DNA of 64,000 nucleotides from Candidatus Gastranaerophilales bacterium (GCA_900552525.1 UNSK01000004.1:15705-79704), one strand, 5' to 3'. Numbered from the stretch's first letter, positions 23,092 to 33,933 are shown. The notes: a model not told the origin generated them from the letters alone. Made by a program: numbers and translations.

Positions 23092-23871
23092 CTAGTTTTC
23101 GATTATCAGGTTCATAAACTCTATGTCATCATAATCAACATATGCCGTCTGCATAAGATTTCTGCCTGTTTTGATAGTAATTTCATTCACTTGATTTTTC
23201 TTAATCAGATTTGAAGGCAGTTTAATTTTTTGACCATCCCCGTTAAGTTGTATTTCCGAAATCTTGTTACCGTTGAAATAAACCTCCGGCGGTGAAGCAA
23301 AAGCATTAGGAATTTTGTTCTGCCCCATAGAACGTGCCATTGCTGTATCAATACCAATAATAGAACCAATTACAAGATAAATCGGTTTTGAAAGATTAAG
23401 GTTTCTCAGCGTAAACCTTTTTGTGTAAAAAGGGCCGATTGCCTGCATTCTAAACTCGCCTGCGTTAGCAGATAAATCTGAGTAACTGTCATCACCCAAA
23501 TGGTACATGTTGGCGTCAAGTGCCAAATCAGAAGCGTTAGATTTTTCTATACCAACAACAATAGGGGCATCAAAGGTTTTATCGTTAATTGTCATTGTAA
23601 AAGGCTTGTAGTTTTCTTTTTGAACCGACATGATGCTCGGGCCGTTAATTTGTGTATCAAGTTCAAAGAAGCCGCTGGAATCGGTTCTGGTAGAATAGTT
23701 TTGTTTAGGCAGGCGTATATCAGCCCCGCCTACACCTTCACCTGTCTGTTTGTCAATAATTCTGCTTGCATTTCCGCTTCCCTGCTCGGCAACTCCGCCC
23801 TGAAAGGTTGCGGCATTTAGAGGCAGCAGTGTAAATATACTAAGTATCACCAAACTCAAAACTTTTTTCAT
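23092..23871 (-). CDS. Secreted protein with carboxypeptidase-regulatory-like domain
   Basis: A clear signal peptide (MKKVLSLVILSIFTLLPLNA) precedes a domain at about 40-90 of the CarboxypepD_reg type (GEGVGGADIRLPKQNYSTRTDSSGFFEL), a small beta-sandwich. The remaining 160 residues are beta-rich, with PIYLVIGSIIGID, and no catalytic site is seen. It is likely periplasmic or surface-attached. It is convergent with the flagellin gene. No Shine-Dalgarno is evident; GATAAT lies six bases before the ATG, so the mRNA may be leaderless. Confidence 0.7.
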   Translation of the reverse strand: MKKVLSLVILSIFTLLPLNAATFQGGVAEQGSGNASRIIDKQTGEGVGGADIRLPKQNYSTRTDSSGFFELDTQINGPSIMSVQKENYKPFTMTINDKTFDAPIVVGIEKSNASDLALDANMYHLGDDSYSDLSANAGEFRMQAIGPFYTKRFTLRNLNLSKPIYLVIGSIIGIDTAMARSMGQNKIPNAFASPPEVYFNGNKISEIQLNGDGQKIKLPSNLIKKNQVNEITIKTGRNLMQTAYVDYDDIEFMNLIIEN

Positions 23872-23938
23872 ACGATTATTATCCAGCCCGCGATTAAGTA
23901 TAGAAATTAGTCGTTTGTATAAATATTAAGGATAGTTT

Positions 23939-23966
23939 TTGAAAAATCAACGCGATATGTTATAAT
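23939..23966 (+). promoter_or_regulatory. Promoter giving a leaderless mRNA (DUF3137 gene)
   Basis: TTGAAA (23939-23944), 16 bases, TG-T-TATAAT (-10 at 23961-23966), then six bases to the ATG at 23973. Confidence 0.65.
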
Positions 23967-23972
23967 TCTCAT

Positions 23973-25127
23973 ATGAGAGCTAATAATATTGAAATGCAGG
24001 TTCGTGACTTAAGCCGGACTCTTCAGACAAAATATTATCAAGAGATTTACAAGAAAACTAATATAAGATTTTTTGAAAAAGAGAGAAAGCGCTATTTATT
24101 CTATCTGATTTTTGCAGTACCTCTTACAAGTATTATATTTTTGGGATTGGTGCTGCTTAGTCAAAACTTGTATGAAGCATTAGTAGTATTAATAGTCGGT
24201 TTGAGTTTAGTTATATTAGTATATAACAACATATCGAAGAGTTTTGCTGCTAAATTTAAAAATACATACTATGATTGTATAGCTGAAACAGTTGGATTAA
24301 AATGGCTCCAAGGCGATTTTGAATATACATACTCTTCAAGCATTCAAAAGAGTAAATTGTTTAGTGCAAAAGTTTGTATGCGTGAGGACGATATTTTCTA
24401 TGGGAATTATAATGGTGTAAAGCTTAAAATAGCAGAAGCTGACATTGCTGACAGAGCGTTTTGTACCGGCGACAAAAAGACTGAAACTTTGGTTCCGAAG
24501 CAGTTTCACGGTGTATTTGGCTTTTTCGATGCAAACAAAAAAATAGAAAGCACTACAATTGTAAAACCAAAATTGGACTTTGAACTGAGCTGCAGCAAAC
24601 TTGTAGTAATGATGTTTATATTACTGGTTGCAGCCGCTGCTGCGGCAGTGCTTGGTTTTGGTATTAAGTCAATGATATCAGGCGGATTTTCTCTGCCTGT
24701 TTCTTTATGGATTTTGGGCGGGCTTGGCATATTTGCATTTGCCTGCTGGCAGTTTATGGATATTCTTGTATTGAAGGAACTAAGATTCAGAAGAAATTTT
24801 CAGAGAGTTAATCTGGAAGATACAGAGTTTAACAAATTATATCAGGCATATTCATATGATCAGGTGGAAGGCAGATATCTTCTCACTACAGCCTTTATAG
24901 ATAGATTTTTGCACGTTGGTAAAGTTTTTAAAACTAATCGCCTGCGCTGCTCTTTTGCGCAGAATAAATTAATTCTCGCTATACCAGCAAATAGGAATAT
25001 GTTTGAGCTGGGAAGTTTATTCTCTCCTGTAACAAACTCTAAAAAAATCAGTCGTTTTTATGATGAGATTGCGTCACTTCTAATACTTATTGATTATTTT
25101 AAACTCGATAATAAAACTAATTTATAA
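23973..25127 (+). CDS. DUF3137-family membrane protein
   Basis: The 384-residue protein has two N-terminal membrane segments (about 46-66 and 70-90), a soluble segment with FGFF, a second pair of membrane segments (about 210-232 and 240-260), and a C-terminal soluble domain. The pattern YYDCIAETVGLKW ... FHGVFGFFD ... RRNFQRVNLEDTEFNKLYQAYSYDQVEGRYLLT is that of DUF3137, in which the last block is the most conserved. The function is not known. Expressed from its own promoter, probably leaderless. Convergent with murG, with stops overlapping. Confidence 0.75.
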   Translation: MRANNIEMQVRDLSRTLQTKYYQEIYKKTNIRFFEKERKRYLFYLIFAVPLTSIIFLGLVLLSQNLYEALVVLIVGLSLVILVYNNISKSFAAKFKNTYYDCIAETVGLKWLQGDFEYTYSSSIQKSKLFSAKVCMREDDIFYGNYNGVKLKIAEADIADRAFCTGDKKTETLVPKQFHGVFGFFDANKKIESTTIVKPKLDFELSCSKLVVMMFILLVAAAAAAVLGFGIKSMISGGFSLPVSLWILGGLGIFAFACWQFMDILVLKELRFRRNFQRVNLEDTEFNKLYQAYSYDQVEGRYLLTTAFIDRFLHVGKVFKTNRLRCSFAQNKLILAIPANRNMFELGSLFSPVTNSKKISRFYDEIASLLILIDYFKLDNKTNL

Positions 25128-26228
25128 GTTTTTGAGAAGTTCGACAATTCTTTCAGTAGCATCAAACTTTGCGAGATGTGAAGTATTTTGTTTAAGGTAA
25201 TTCATCTTGATAGGGTTTTCAAGAAGTTCAACCACAGCTTCTCTAAGCCTGTTAGGGTCAAGTTCTTTGTCTTCTATATATATGCATGCACCCATCTCAA
25301 GAAGATATTTTGCATTAATTCTCTGATGGTTTGCAGCTGCATAAGGAAAAGGAATTAAGATTGGTGCTGTTTCTGACGCACAGATTTCAGAAAGGCTCAG
25401 TGAACCTGCACGTGAAACTACAATATCGCTTGACTTAAGAACTGATATCATATCCATAAAATATGGTTTAATTATGAGATTTTTATCCTGCTCAAATGCC
25501 GGATAAATCTGACGTACTCTTTCAATAACATCTTCGTAATTCTTTTTGCCTGTCTGGAAAATTACCTGTAAATTCAATTCCTGAGAAAATTCTTTTAAAA
25601 GTTCAATAGTAGTATTATTAATAGATTTAGCTCCCTGCGAGCCTCCCATAATACATAAAGTTAATTTGTTATTCAGTCCCATGTTTGCACGCGCTGCAGT
25701 TTTACTCAATGTTGCAAACTCTTCTCTAATAGGGTTGCCTGTTACAACAGCGTGTTTGTTGGGAATATATTTTTTTGCTTTTTCAAAAGCCAGAGAAACA
25801 TACTTTGCCCTTTTGCATAACTTTCTTGTAACAAGCCCCGGCATGGCATCGCAATCATGCATCATATAAGGCGTTTTTGTGATTATGCAGGCAAAAATCA
25901 TAGGTGCTGAAACATAACCTCCGGTTGCAAAAACAGCATCCGGTTTATATTTTTTGATGTATCGTATAGAGCGTAAAATTGCTTTAACGAGCTTAATCCC
26001 CCAGACAAAGAATTTAGGGTTCAAACCTCTCGGCATACCTGATACACTTACGTGCAAGAACTTATATCCCTTTTTTGAAGCAAGTTCAAATTCCATGTTG
26101 CGTTTGTTGCCGACATAATAAACTTTGCTTGTTTCAGCTAATGAGTCTGCTACTGCTAATGCAGGATAAATGTGTCCTCCGGTGCCTCCGCCGGTTACAA
26201 AATATGTGCTATTGTATACTTCTGACAT
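25122..26228 (-). CDS. murG: UDP-GlcNAc transferase MurG
   Basis: The 368-residue GT-B enzyme has the N-terminal GGGTGGHIYPALA and the C-terminal SRAGSLSLSEICA plus IPFPYAAANHQ. It adds GlcNAc to lipid I to give lipid II on the inner face of the membrane. AAGG sits seven bases before the ATG at 26228. It is the last gene of the FkbH-like-mraY-murD-ftsW-murG series and overlaps ftsW by about 20 bases. Confidence 0.96.
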   Translation of the reverse strand: MSEVYNSTYFVTGGGTGGHIYPALAVADSLAETSKVYYVGNKRNMEFELASKKGYKFLHVSVSGMPRGLNPKFFVWGIKLVKAILRSIRYIKKYKPDAVFATGGYVSAPMIFACIITKTPYMMHDCDAMPGLVTRKLCKRAKYVSLAFEKAKKYIPNKHAVVTGNPIREEFATLSKTAARANMGLNNKLTLCIMGGSQGAKSINNTTIELLKEFSQELNLQVIFQTGKKNYEDVIERVRQIYPAFEQDKNLIIKPYFMDMISVLKSSDIVVSRAGSLSLSEICASETAPILIPFPYAAANHQRINAKYLLEMGACIYIEDKELDPNRLREAVVELLENPIKMNYLKQNTSHLAKFDATERIVELLKNL

Positions 26229-27360
26229 TGCCAAACCTTACCCTTTTTACATTGTCTTTTGATATATTTAATAAAATTCCAACCATCCATAATGATACCA
26301 TAATGGATGAACCGCCGTAACTTATGAATGGCATTGGTACACCTGTTGCAGGTACAAACGAGCTTGCAACCCACATGTTAAGAAAACCCTGAAAACATAT
26401 TGAGAACGTAAGCCCGAGAGCAAGCAGTTTTCCGTACATATCCTGACACTTAACTGCAATCAGGAAGCCTCTTTGCAAAATTGTCCAGAACAGGCAGATG
26501 ATTAATAAACATCCAATAAATCCATGTTCTTCTCCAATAACAGCATAAATAAAGTCGGTATGCGCCTCAGGAAGCCAGGCTAATTTTTGTTTTGAACTTC
26601 CGTATCCGACTCCGTATAATCCTCCTGAGGCAAAAGCAACAAGTGACTGGATAATATTATATCCAGCACCGAGCGGATCTGCTTCAGGATGAAGCCATGT
26701 TACAATTCTTGATGATTGATACCCCTTTAACCCTTTAAGCAGCAGCAGCGGAATCATAGTACACATTCCATATAATATAAGCTGTATGGAACCTCCGGCA
26801 CAAATATAAATTGCAACGGACGTTGCAAGTAAAAGCAGTACCATACTCAGGTTCGGCTGTGTGAATATTAAGCCCACCATAATAAGTATAGGTACAAATG
26901 CCCAGATAATCTTTTCATTATCAAGCAGGTTTGTATTTTTGTAAAAAGCGCCGGCCAGAAGCATTACCACAGCAGGTTTTGCAAACTCGGAAGGCTGCAA
27001 GCTCATAGGCCCTATATTAATCCATCTCTGCGCTCCGTTAACAGTTGTACCCATGACTTTTACAAGAATAAGCATTATTATTACAAAAATTGCAAACGGA
27101 ACTGTGTACATGATGAGTTTTTTGTAATGAAAATTTGATAAGAACTTTAAGCCTGCAAACCCTACAATTACCCCGAAAATCTGCTGGATTAAAAACCTTG
27201 CCGGATTTAATCCCATATCAATACATTTTGGAGCACTGGCAGAAAATATCGCCATCAAACCGATTACGACAAGAAATATTACCGCAATCATAAGCGGACG
27301 GTCAGACTGCATATTCTGGCTGCTCATTTTCTCAGTATGTTCATTATTTTGATAAGACAT
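26209..27360 (-). CDS. ftsW: Lipid II polymerase FtsW (SEDS family)
   Basis: The 383-residue protein has ten hydrophobic segments and SEDS signatures: QRWINIGPMSLQPSEFAKPA, the central LAWLPEAHTDFIYAVIGEEHGF, and near the end ATGVPMPFISYGGSS. It polymerises glycan during division. The start at 27360 is chosen for GAGGGGAAG upstream; a longer frame back to 27417 lies inside murD. The overlap with murD (17 bases) and murG shows tight coupling. Confidence 0.96.
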   Translation of the reverse strand: MSYQNNEHTEKMSSQNMQSDRPLMIAVIFLVVIGLMAIFSASAPKCIDMGLNPARFLIQQIFGVIVGFAGLKFLSNFHYKKLIMYTVPFAIFVIIMLILVKVMGTTVNGAQRWINIGPMSLQPSEFAKPAVVMLLAGAFYKNTNLLDNEKIIWAFVPILIMVGLIFTQPNLSMVLLLLATSVAIYICAGGSIQLILYGMCTMIPLLLLKGLKGYQSSRIVTWLHPEADPLGAGYNIIQSLVAFASGGLYGVGYGSSKQKLAWLPEAHTDFIYAVIGEEHGFIGCLLIICLFWTILQRGFLIAVKCQDMYGKLLALGLTFSICFQGFLNMWVASSFVPATGVPMPFISYGGSSIMVSLWMVGILLNISKDNVKRVRFGNVRSIQ

Positions 27361-28714
27361 AATCTTTGAAAACTTCCCCTCTGTGCTCGTAACTCTTGAA
27401 CATGTCGAAACTTGCACACGCCGGTGAAAGCAGTACTACATCAGGCTTTAAGCTGATTGCTTTATCAATTGCCTCCTCCATTGTGTGTTCTTTAATTATA
27501 TTACTAAAACCATTTTTTTTCAGATTTTCTTCAAACCTTTCTGTCGCTTCTCCGATTAACAAAACGGTCTTGATATGTTTGTTTATTGAATGACACATTT
27601 CGGTTAAATCGGTATTTTTATCCCTGCCGCCAAGTATAAGCGCAACATTCTGATTGTTGAACGAATCTATTGCAACGATTGAAGCCTCAGGATTTGTAGC
27701 TTTTGAGTCGTTAAAGAATGTTATTCCGTCCATTTCGCGCACTTTCTCAAGCCTGTGTTCTGGCGCACGGAATGACATAATTTGTTCTCTTATGTCGGAA
27801 TTGTTCATACCAACGAGTTTTGCAATAATGATTCCGCACATAATGTTTTGATAATTGTGATGACCTACGAGAGGACAGTCTTTGAGAGAAATTATTTCTT
27901 CACCTTTATAAAAAATTGAATTATTTTTTATGCCGCAGTCATTCCCATCATCGAAAAATATAACATTTTTGCACTGTTTTGAGAACTCTTTGAGTTTTGT
28001 ATCTTGTGCATTGAGTATGGCAAATTCCGGTTCCTGAGGCGGAAGAAATATTTTAGCCTTTGCGTTAAAATAGTTTTCTAAACCGCCGTGCCAGTCAATG
28101 TGGTCTGGAGTAAAATTTGTCCAGCAGGCAATTTTAGCCTTAAATTTTTCTGTCATCTGAGCTTGATATGAACTTATCTCGCAGACTAAAAAATCATGAT
28201 TTTCTTCAATTAAAGATGTCGGAGGTACTCCTATGTTTCCGCAGACAGGCGCAGAGAATTTTTTGCTTAAAATATGCGACACGAGCGCTGTTGTCGTTGT
28301 TTTGCCGTTTGTTCCTGTGATAGCAATGAATGGAGTTTTGGTATTAAGATATGCAAATTCAATTTCTGAAATGATTTTTATATTTTTTTCATTTAAGCGT
28401 CTAAAGATTTCTGACTTAGGAGGGATGCCCGGGCTTGTGACAGCAAAGGATGAGCCAGAGATAAACTTTTCACTGTGCAAGCCGCATTCGATTTTTATTC
28501 CGAGTGATTTTAATTCTTCAACCTGCTGCCGGTATTCTTCTCTTATGTCATTTACCCCTTTTATACCCTGCGGAGTAGCTGGATTATCAAGCCTCCCAGC
28601 CTCATTTACCCCTTTTGATTCTGTGATATAAACATCATAACCTTTGCTTGCAGCGAATTTTGCTGCTGCAATACCGCTTTTTGATAATCCAAGTATTAAA
28701 ACTTTTTCTGACAT
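27344..28714 (-). CDS. murD: UDP-MurNAc-Ala-D-Glu ligase MurD, with internal insertion
   Basis: The 456-residue Mur ligase has the N-terminal VLILGLSKSGIAAAKFA, ATP-binding GTNGKTTTTALVSHIL, WTNFTPDHIDWHGG, FFNDSKATNP and GGRDKNTDL. It adds D-Glu to UDP-MurNAc-Ala in the cytoplasm. GGAGAG before 28714 sets the start. The N-terminal domain carries an extra segment: KGVN (34-37) is repeated as KGVN (52-55), with EAGRLDNPATPQGI between. The segment is 18 codons and is bounded by 15-bp direct repeats, so it looks inserted in frame. Reading resumes as a normal MurD afterwards. Confidence 0.95.
   Translation of the reverse strand: MSEKVLILGLSKSGIAAAKFAASKGYDVYITESKGVNEAGRLDNPATPQGIKGVNDIREEYRQQVEELKSLGIKIECGLHSEKFISGSSFAVTSPGIPPKSEIFRRLNEKNIKIISEIEFAYLNTKTPFIAITGTNGKTTTTALVSHILSKKFSAPVCGNIGVPPTSLIEENHDFLVCEISSYQAQMTEKFKAKIACWTNFTPDHIDWHGGLENYFNAKAKIFLPPQEPEFAILNAQDTKLKEFSKQCKNVIFFDDGNDCGIKNNSIFYKGEEIISLKDCPLVGHHNYQNIMCGIIIAKLVGMNNSDIREQIMSFRAPEHRLEKVREMDGITFFNDSKATNPEASIVAIDSFNNQNVALILGGRDKNTDLTEMCHSINKHIKTVLLIGEATERFEENLKKNGFSNIIKEHTMEEAIDKAISLKPDVVLLSPACASFDMFKSYEHRGEVFKDYVLSK
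28548..28616. repeat. 15-bp direct repeats framing a 39-bp insert in murD
   Basis: TCATTTACCCCTTTT occurs at 28548-28562 and 28602-28616. The 39 bases between are GC-richer than murD around them and partly palindromic (GCTGG ... CCAGC). Confidence 0.75.
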
Positions 28715-28831
28715 AATTTTACTCTCCGTCTGGTTACAATTGTACCTCAAACAGGCTTGAAAAAACAGAAAAACTTCCCTGCTTAGTGATTTTAAGTGCT
28801 ATGATTATCATAAACGCGGAATGCTAATTTA

Positions 28832-29791
28832 TTAAAGTATATAATTTAAAACCAGTGCTGTTATTGCAAACAATGTTGATACAAATGCAAACTCTTTAAC
28901 AATTCTTATTTCAGAATGTCCGCTTAATTCAAAATGATGGTGAATTGGGGACATCTTAAAAATTCTTTTTCCGGTTAGTTTGAAACTTGTTACCTGCAGG
29001 ATTACAGACAGAGTTTCTACAACAAAAATCCCGCCGAAAACAGCGAGCAGAAGTTCGCATCTTCCTATTACCGCAAGTGTTCCAAGCAGTCCTCCCAGTG
29101 CAAGTGAGCCGGTATCTCCCATAAACACCTGTGCTTTAGGCTTATTGTATTTTAAAAAACCAATAAGAGCACCGATTACTGTTGCTGCAACTATTGCAGC
29201 TGCATTGTGTCCGTCGGTAAATGCAAGTATACCGCACGCTGCGAATGCCGGAATACCGGTGGCTGCTGCAAGCCCGTCAAGGCCGTCGGTCAGGTTGTAT
29301 GCATTAGATGCTCCTGTAACAACGAAAACGGTAAATATCGGATATAAAATTCCTAAATCAAACGTATGGCTGCCGAGAGTTATAACTGTGCCGTAGTGCT
29401 GCATAGCATAAACTGTTGGTATAAGAGCGATTAAAATTTGGCGGACAAGCTTTCCTCTAGGGCTTAAACCTTTGTTTTCGTGTCCTTTTATCTTAAGATA
29501 GTCATCTTGAAATCCTGCAAGAGCCATAAATAAAAGTGTAATAATTATTATCCACGCAGAATTATCCATTTGCTGAGCCATAAGCAGAGTTATAATTGAT
29601 GCTATGATTATTGCTGCGATTATGAAAACACCACCGGTTGTCGGTGTGCCTGCTTTCTTTGCGTGAGCTTCCGGTGCAACGTCAAGAATATACTGCCCTA
29701 TGGTCTTTTTTCTTAAAAAATCTATATATGGTACACCGAACAATAGGCATAAAACCATACTCATTAACAAAGCTACCGCAAGCATTATCAT
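28832..29791 (-). CDS. mraY: Phospho-MurNAc-pentapeptide transferase MraY
   Basis: The 319-residue integral membrane enzyme has about ten hydrophobic segments and family signatures: HAKKAGTPTTGGVFI, DDYLKIKGHENKGLSPRGKL, NAYNLTDGLDGLA, GDTGSLALGG and the C-terminal PIHHHFEL. It makes lipid I from UDP-MurNAc-pentapeptide and undecaprenyl phosphate. It is at the short end of the family range. AAAAGGAGA precedes the ATG. It lies between the FkbH-like gene and murD. Confidence 0.97.
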   Translation of the reverse strand: MIMLAVALLMSMVLCLLFGVPYIDFLRKKTIGQYILDVAPEAHAKKAGTPTTGGVFIIAAIIIASIITLLMAQQMDNSAWIIIITLLFMALAGFQDDYLKIKGHENKGLSPRGKLVRQILIALIPTVYAMQHYGTVITLGSHTFDLGILYPIFTVFVVTGASNAYNLTDGLDGLAAATGIPAFAACGILAFTDGHNAAAIVAATVIGALIGFLKYNKPKAQVFMGDTGSLALGGLLGTLAVIGRCELLLAVFGGIFVVETLSVILQVTSFKLTGKRIFKMSPIHHHFELSGHSEIRIVKEFAFVSTLFAITALVLNYIL

Positions 29792-29808
29792 AAAAAACTT
29801 CTCCTTTT

Positions 29809-31536
29809 TTATAATTTAATATTATCACAAAAAGTTTTGTTTATGATGTTTTGGACTTCTCCGGCAAGATTTGCATAAACTTCTCTTGAAAAATGGTTTA
29901 TGCAGGTTGTATAATCTTCGTCCGATTTGATAAAATCAGTCAGCTCAATTGTGTGAACATTGTTTTCAGCACACCACTTGCGTACAGCTGTGTTCATAAT
30001 CTTATGGCGTTCTGCCATATTCTCGTATCCTGCCTGAACTTTATCTGTTGGAATTTCACTTCCCAAAATCAACACAAGCTTTGTTTCCGGTGATAAATTT
30101 TTTCTGATGTAATCCAGATTTTTAATTACTGTTTCACAGGGAGGATTGCCTGCAAATGTATAATTTTTTTTAAACTCTCTGAGCATAATTATGTTAGGCT
30201 CTCTTGCTTCTACGGGAAGCGGTGCAAGAATTTTTTCCCAATTATTTTCGTCTGTAATATCACAGTCTGCAAAACCAAACAGAACATAACTTCCGTCCTC
30301 TTTATTAATATAGAGTCCGCTGTGGGTGGTTGTTAAAAGACTCAAGAAAATGAGTTTATATTTAGGGTCAAAGAATTTTGTTTTAAATTCGTCAGGACTC
30401 GGAAACGGAAAACGGCTGGTAAGCTGATTTATTTTTTCTGCCGAAAATTTATGAGTCTGTTCTATAAATGCTGTATGTGTATGCGCTAAGATGTAAATCA
30501 GTTTTTTATTCCAGTACGGAAATTCAGTATCTATATTAAAATCAGTTTTTATATAGCTCAAAACCGAATACAAATCACACGGCCCTTTAAACAAAATATT
30601 GATATCACTTTTTTGCGGTTTTTCTGTTTTTTTGACTTCAAGGTTATCAACAACTTCTATCCAATCAGGGTTTCCTTCGAGGTTTGAAGCAACTTCACCC
30701 TGAATTTTTAATTCAGGCTTGCCGAGAAAATTATATAAAAACTGTTCTATCCCCATATTCATAATCCTGCAGGAGAATAGAAAATGGATTAGTTTATTTC
30801 TGCCCAGCACATAAAATCCACAGATTCCGTAGTTTCCAAATTTATCTTCTGCAATAACATATCCGGACTCATTATTTTTGATAGTTTCTTCAAGGTTTTC
30901 ATCTCTGAATTTTGTGAAGTTGAGCTGGTTAGTCCTTGAGATAAGTTTTTTCAGGCGCTCAAGATTTTCAAGACAATCATGTTTTATACAAATCTTTATC
31001 CCGCTGGCTCTTAAAAATTCTTCATTAGAGCTTTCGCCTCTGGCTGCGGATTTTTCTTCCAAAATTTTATACTGCTTTAATCTTGTATGTTCAAAGTCGT
31101 AATCATTAACCAGATAGAGCTCTTCTGAAATCTTTTTTATTTCATACGGATGAGCTGTCATAATTTCAGGAGAGTAAAATTTTGCCTCATTGAGATTAGA
31201 AATATTATCGTCAATAAGGATTACGTTTTCAGCGCGGAGGTTCATATCATTAATAATATTTTTTACTCTCTCGCCTTTTGGCAGCCAATTGATAGAAGGA
31301 AATACAAACAAATCCCACACGTGTTTGAAACCTCTATTTATAAACTCGTTTTTAACACTCTCAAAATCGTTTTTTGAACAAATAGAGTTCATAATTCCTT
31401 TGAGTGTCAAATCTTCAATAAAATTAATCATTTCCGGCAAAAATTCTATTCCGCCTTCTGATAAAGTTCCTTTCCAGAAAGTATCGTCCAAATCCCAGAT
31501 AATTAATTTAGTTTTTGTTATATCGTAGTTTTTCAT
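29809..31536 (-). CDS. FkbH-like HAD-IIIC protein with C-terminal SGNH-like region
   Basis: The 575-residue protein begins with a HAD domain: IIWDLDDTFWKG (Asp15, Asp17), a Ser/Cys-Ser-Lys-N site in SICSKND, and ENVILIDDN. These are features of the FkbH/HAD-IIIC family, which loads or handles acyl groups on carrier proteins. A GNAT-like stretch (KFGNYGICGFYVL) follows. The last 300 residues read like a second, hydrolase-like domain (KLVLILGSEIP, and CINHFSREVYANLA near the end). Its place upstream of mraY may be chance or reflect envelope modification. It overlaps the upstream gene by 4 bases. Confidence 0.75.
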   Translation of the reverse strand: MKNYDITKTKLIIWDLDDTFWKGTLSEGGIEFLPEMINFIEDLTLKGIMNSICSKNDFESVKNEFINRGFKHVWDLFVFPSINWLPKGERVKNIINDMNLRAENVILIDDNISNLNEAKFYSPEIMTAHPYEIKKISEELYLVNDYDFEHTRLKQYKILEEKSAARGESSNEEFLRASGIKICIKHDCLENLERLKKLISRTNQLNFTKFRDENLEETIKNNESGYVIAEDKFGNYGICGFYVLGRNKLIHFLFSCRIMNMGIEQFLYNFLGKPELKIQGEVASNLEGNPDWIEVVDNLEVKKTEKPQKSDINILFKGPCDLYSVLSYIKTDFNIDTEFPYWNKKLIYILAHTHTAFIEQTHKFSAEKINQLTSRFPFPSPDEFKTKFFDPKYKLIFLSLLTTTHSGLYINKEDGSYVLFGFADCDITDENNWEKILAPLPVEAREPNIIMLREFKKNYTFAGNPPCETVIKNLDYIRKNLSPETKLVLILGSEIPTDKVQAGYENMAERHKIMNTAVRKWCAENNVHTIELTDFIKSDEDYTTCINHFSREVYANLAGEVQNIINKTFCDNIKL

Positions 31537-31973
31537 TGTTGTTGCGGCTGGTCAGTAACAATTGTGCAGACAGAGCTGTCTTGAAGGTATTTGCCCCAGG
31601 CTTTGGAAACCGGATTTTTCTGTGCTTCTTCAAGGTTAGACAAATCAGGAGTGCTGTCTGAATATTGCTGTACAAGCTCATATGCTTCTATTACTGATGC
31701 CAGTTCATTAATCTGCGATTTTGTAAATTTACATGTAATCGTAGAATTAATATTCATCATATTTATATCTTCACGGTAGACACACCTGTCACCCTGCCAG
31801 CCTACGATTTTCTTTGAAGATGTAACATCCATTCCGCCTGTCGTAACTTTACCGCTGTCAGTAAAAGGTGTGCAGCCGCGAAATGCTTTTGTAAATGGTG
31901 TTTCACCTGCAAATGCAAACAACGTAGTAATCATAATGGCGGATGTTATAAAAATTAAATTCTTCTTAATCAT
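31533..31973 (-). CDS. Small secreted protein of unknown function
   Basis: The 146-residue protein has a signal peptide (MIKKNLIFITSAIMITTLFAFA, cleaved near AFAGE). The mature part has Cys residues at RGCTPF, GDRCVYRED, TITCKFTK and SSVCTIV, so one or two disulfides are possible in the periplasm. AAGAAAGA precedes the ATG. It is coupled to the FkbH-like gene by a 4-base overlap and follows atpC by 12 bases. No family recognised. Confidence 0.6.
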   Translation of the reverse strand: MIKKNLIFITSAIMITTLFAFAGETPFTKAFRGCTPFTDSGKVTTGGMDVTSSKKIVGWQGDRCVYREDINMMNINSTITCKFTKSQINELASVIEAYELVQQYSDSTPDLSNLEEAQKNPVSKAWGKYLQDSSVCTIVTDQPQQQ

Positions 31974-31985
31974 TGTTAATCTTTC

Positions 31986-32378
31986 TTATTTATTCAAAGC
32001 GGCTTTAAGTCTTGCCAGTGAACGCGCTAATGCTGCCTGAGCTCTGTCTGCGTCTACTTTTGCAGTAGCGTCTGCTAGTCTTGCTTCTGCTCTATTTTTA
32101 GCTGCATTTGCACGTGTAACATCAATATCGCAGCCGTCTTCGCAGACATCAGTAAGAATTGTTGCGCAGTTATCCTTAAACTGGAATATTCCGCCCATTG
32201 TAGCAAAGTATTTGTAAGACTCGCCGATACGTGTTTTTGTAACACCTATTGCAAGGGCTGTTGTAAGCGGAATGTGGTCTTTTAAAATACCCATCTGTCC
32301 GCTCGTTGTCTGAATAACAAGTTCATCAACATCACTATCAAATACTATACGTTCGTGTGTTATAATCTTTAGTTTCAT
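31986..32378 (-). CDS. atpC: ATP synthase epsilon subunit
   Basis: The 130-residue protein has the N-terminal beta-sandwich (KIITHERIVFDSDVDELVIQTTSGQMGILKDHIPLTTAL) and the C-terminal helical hairpin rich in Ala and Arg (RANAAKNRAEARLADA). It regulates the F1 motor. It follows atpD by 55 bases containing a small hairpin. No other ATP synthase genes are next to it. Confidence 0.95.
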   Translation of the reverse strand: MKLKIITHERIVFDSDVDELVIQTTSGQMGILKDHIPLTTALAIGVTKTRIGESYKYFATMGGIFQFKDNCATILTDVCEDGCDIDVTRANAAKNRAEARLADATAKVDADRAQAALARSLARLKAALNK

Positions 32379-32404
32379 TTTTTACCTTTATTGCCGGTTT
32401 CCTG

Positions 32405-32419
32405 CGCACCTTGGGTGCG
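32405..32419. other. Intergenic hairpin between atpD and atpC
   Basis: CGCACC (32405-32410) pairs with GGTGCG (32414-32419) around TTG. It may set the ratio of beta to epsilon by mRNA processing; no T-tract follows. Confidence 0.4.
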
Positions 32420-32433
32420 GACTGCCAGCTTTA

Positions 32434-33840
<1,407 letters not shown>

Positions 33841-33877
33841 TTATTTCCCCTCTTTAATATTCTCTCTTCGTGCCTTT

Positions 33878-33906
33878 ATTATATAATATAAAATTTCAAT
33901 TGACAA
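33878..33906 (-). promoter_or_regulatory. Strong promoter of atpD
   Basis: On the minus strand: TTGTCA (33906-33901), a 17-base spacer, TATAAT (33883-33878). The -35 overlaps the -35 of the divergent promoter. Confidence 0.75.
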
Positions 33907-33927
33907 CGTAATCATTTCATATAAAAT
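33900..33927 (+). promoter_or_regulatory. Promoter of the membrane glycosyltransferase, leaderless
   Basis: TTGACA (33900-33905), 16 bases, TAAAAT (33922-33927), then six bases to the ATG at 33934. The two divergent -35 boxes share bases, so the polymerases exclude each other. Confidence 0.6.
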
Positions 33928-33933
33928 AAAAAA

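Noticed and set aside
28980..29396. A 138-codon plus-strand frame opposite mraY
   Set aside because: It is Pro/Ser/Ala-rich and reflects the codon use of mraY on the other strand; no start signals.
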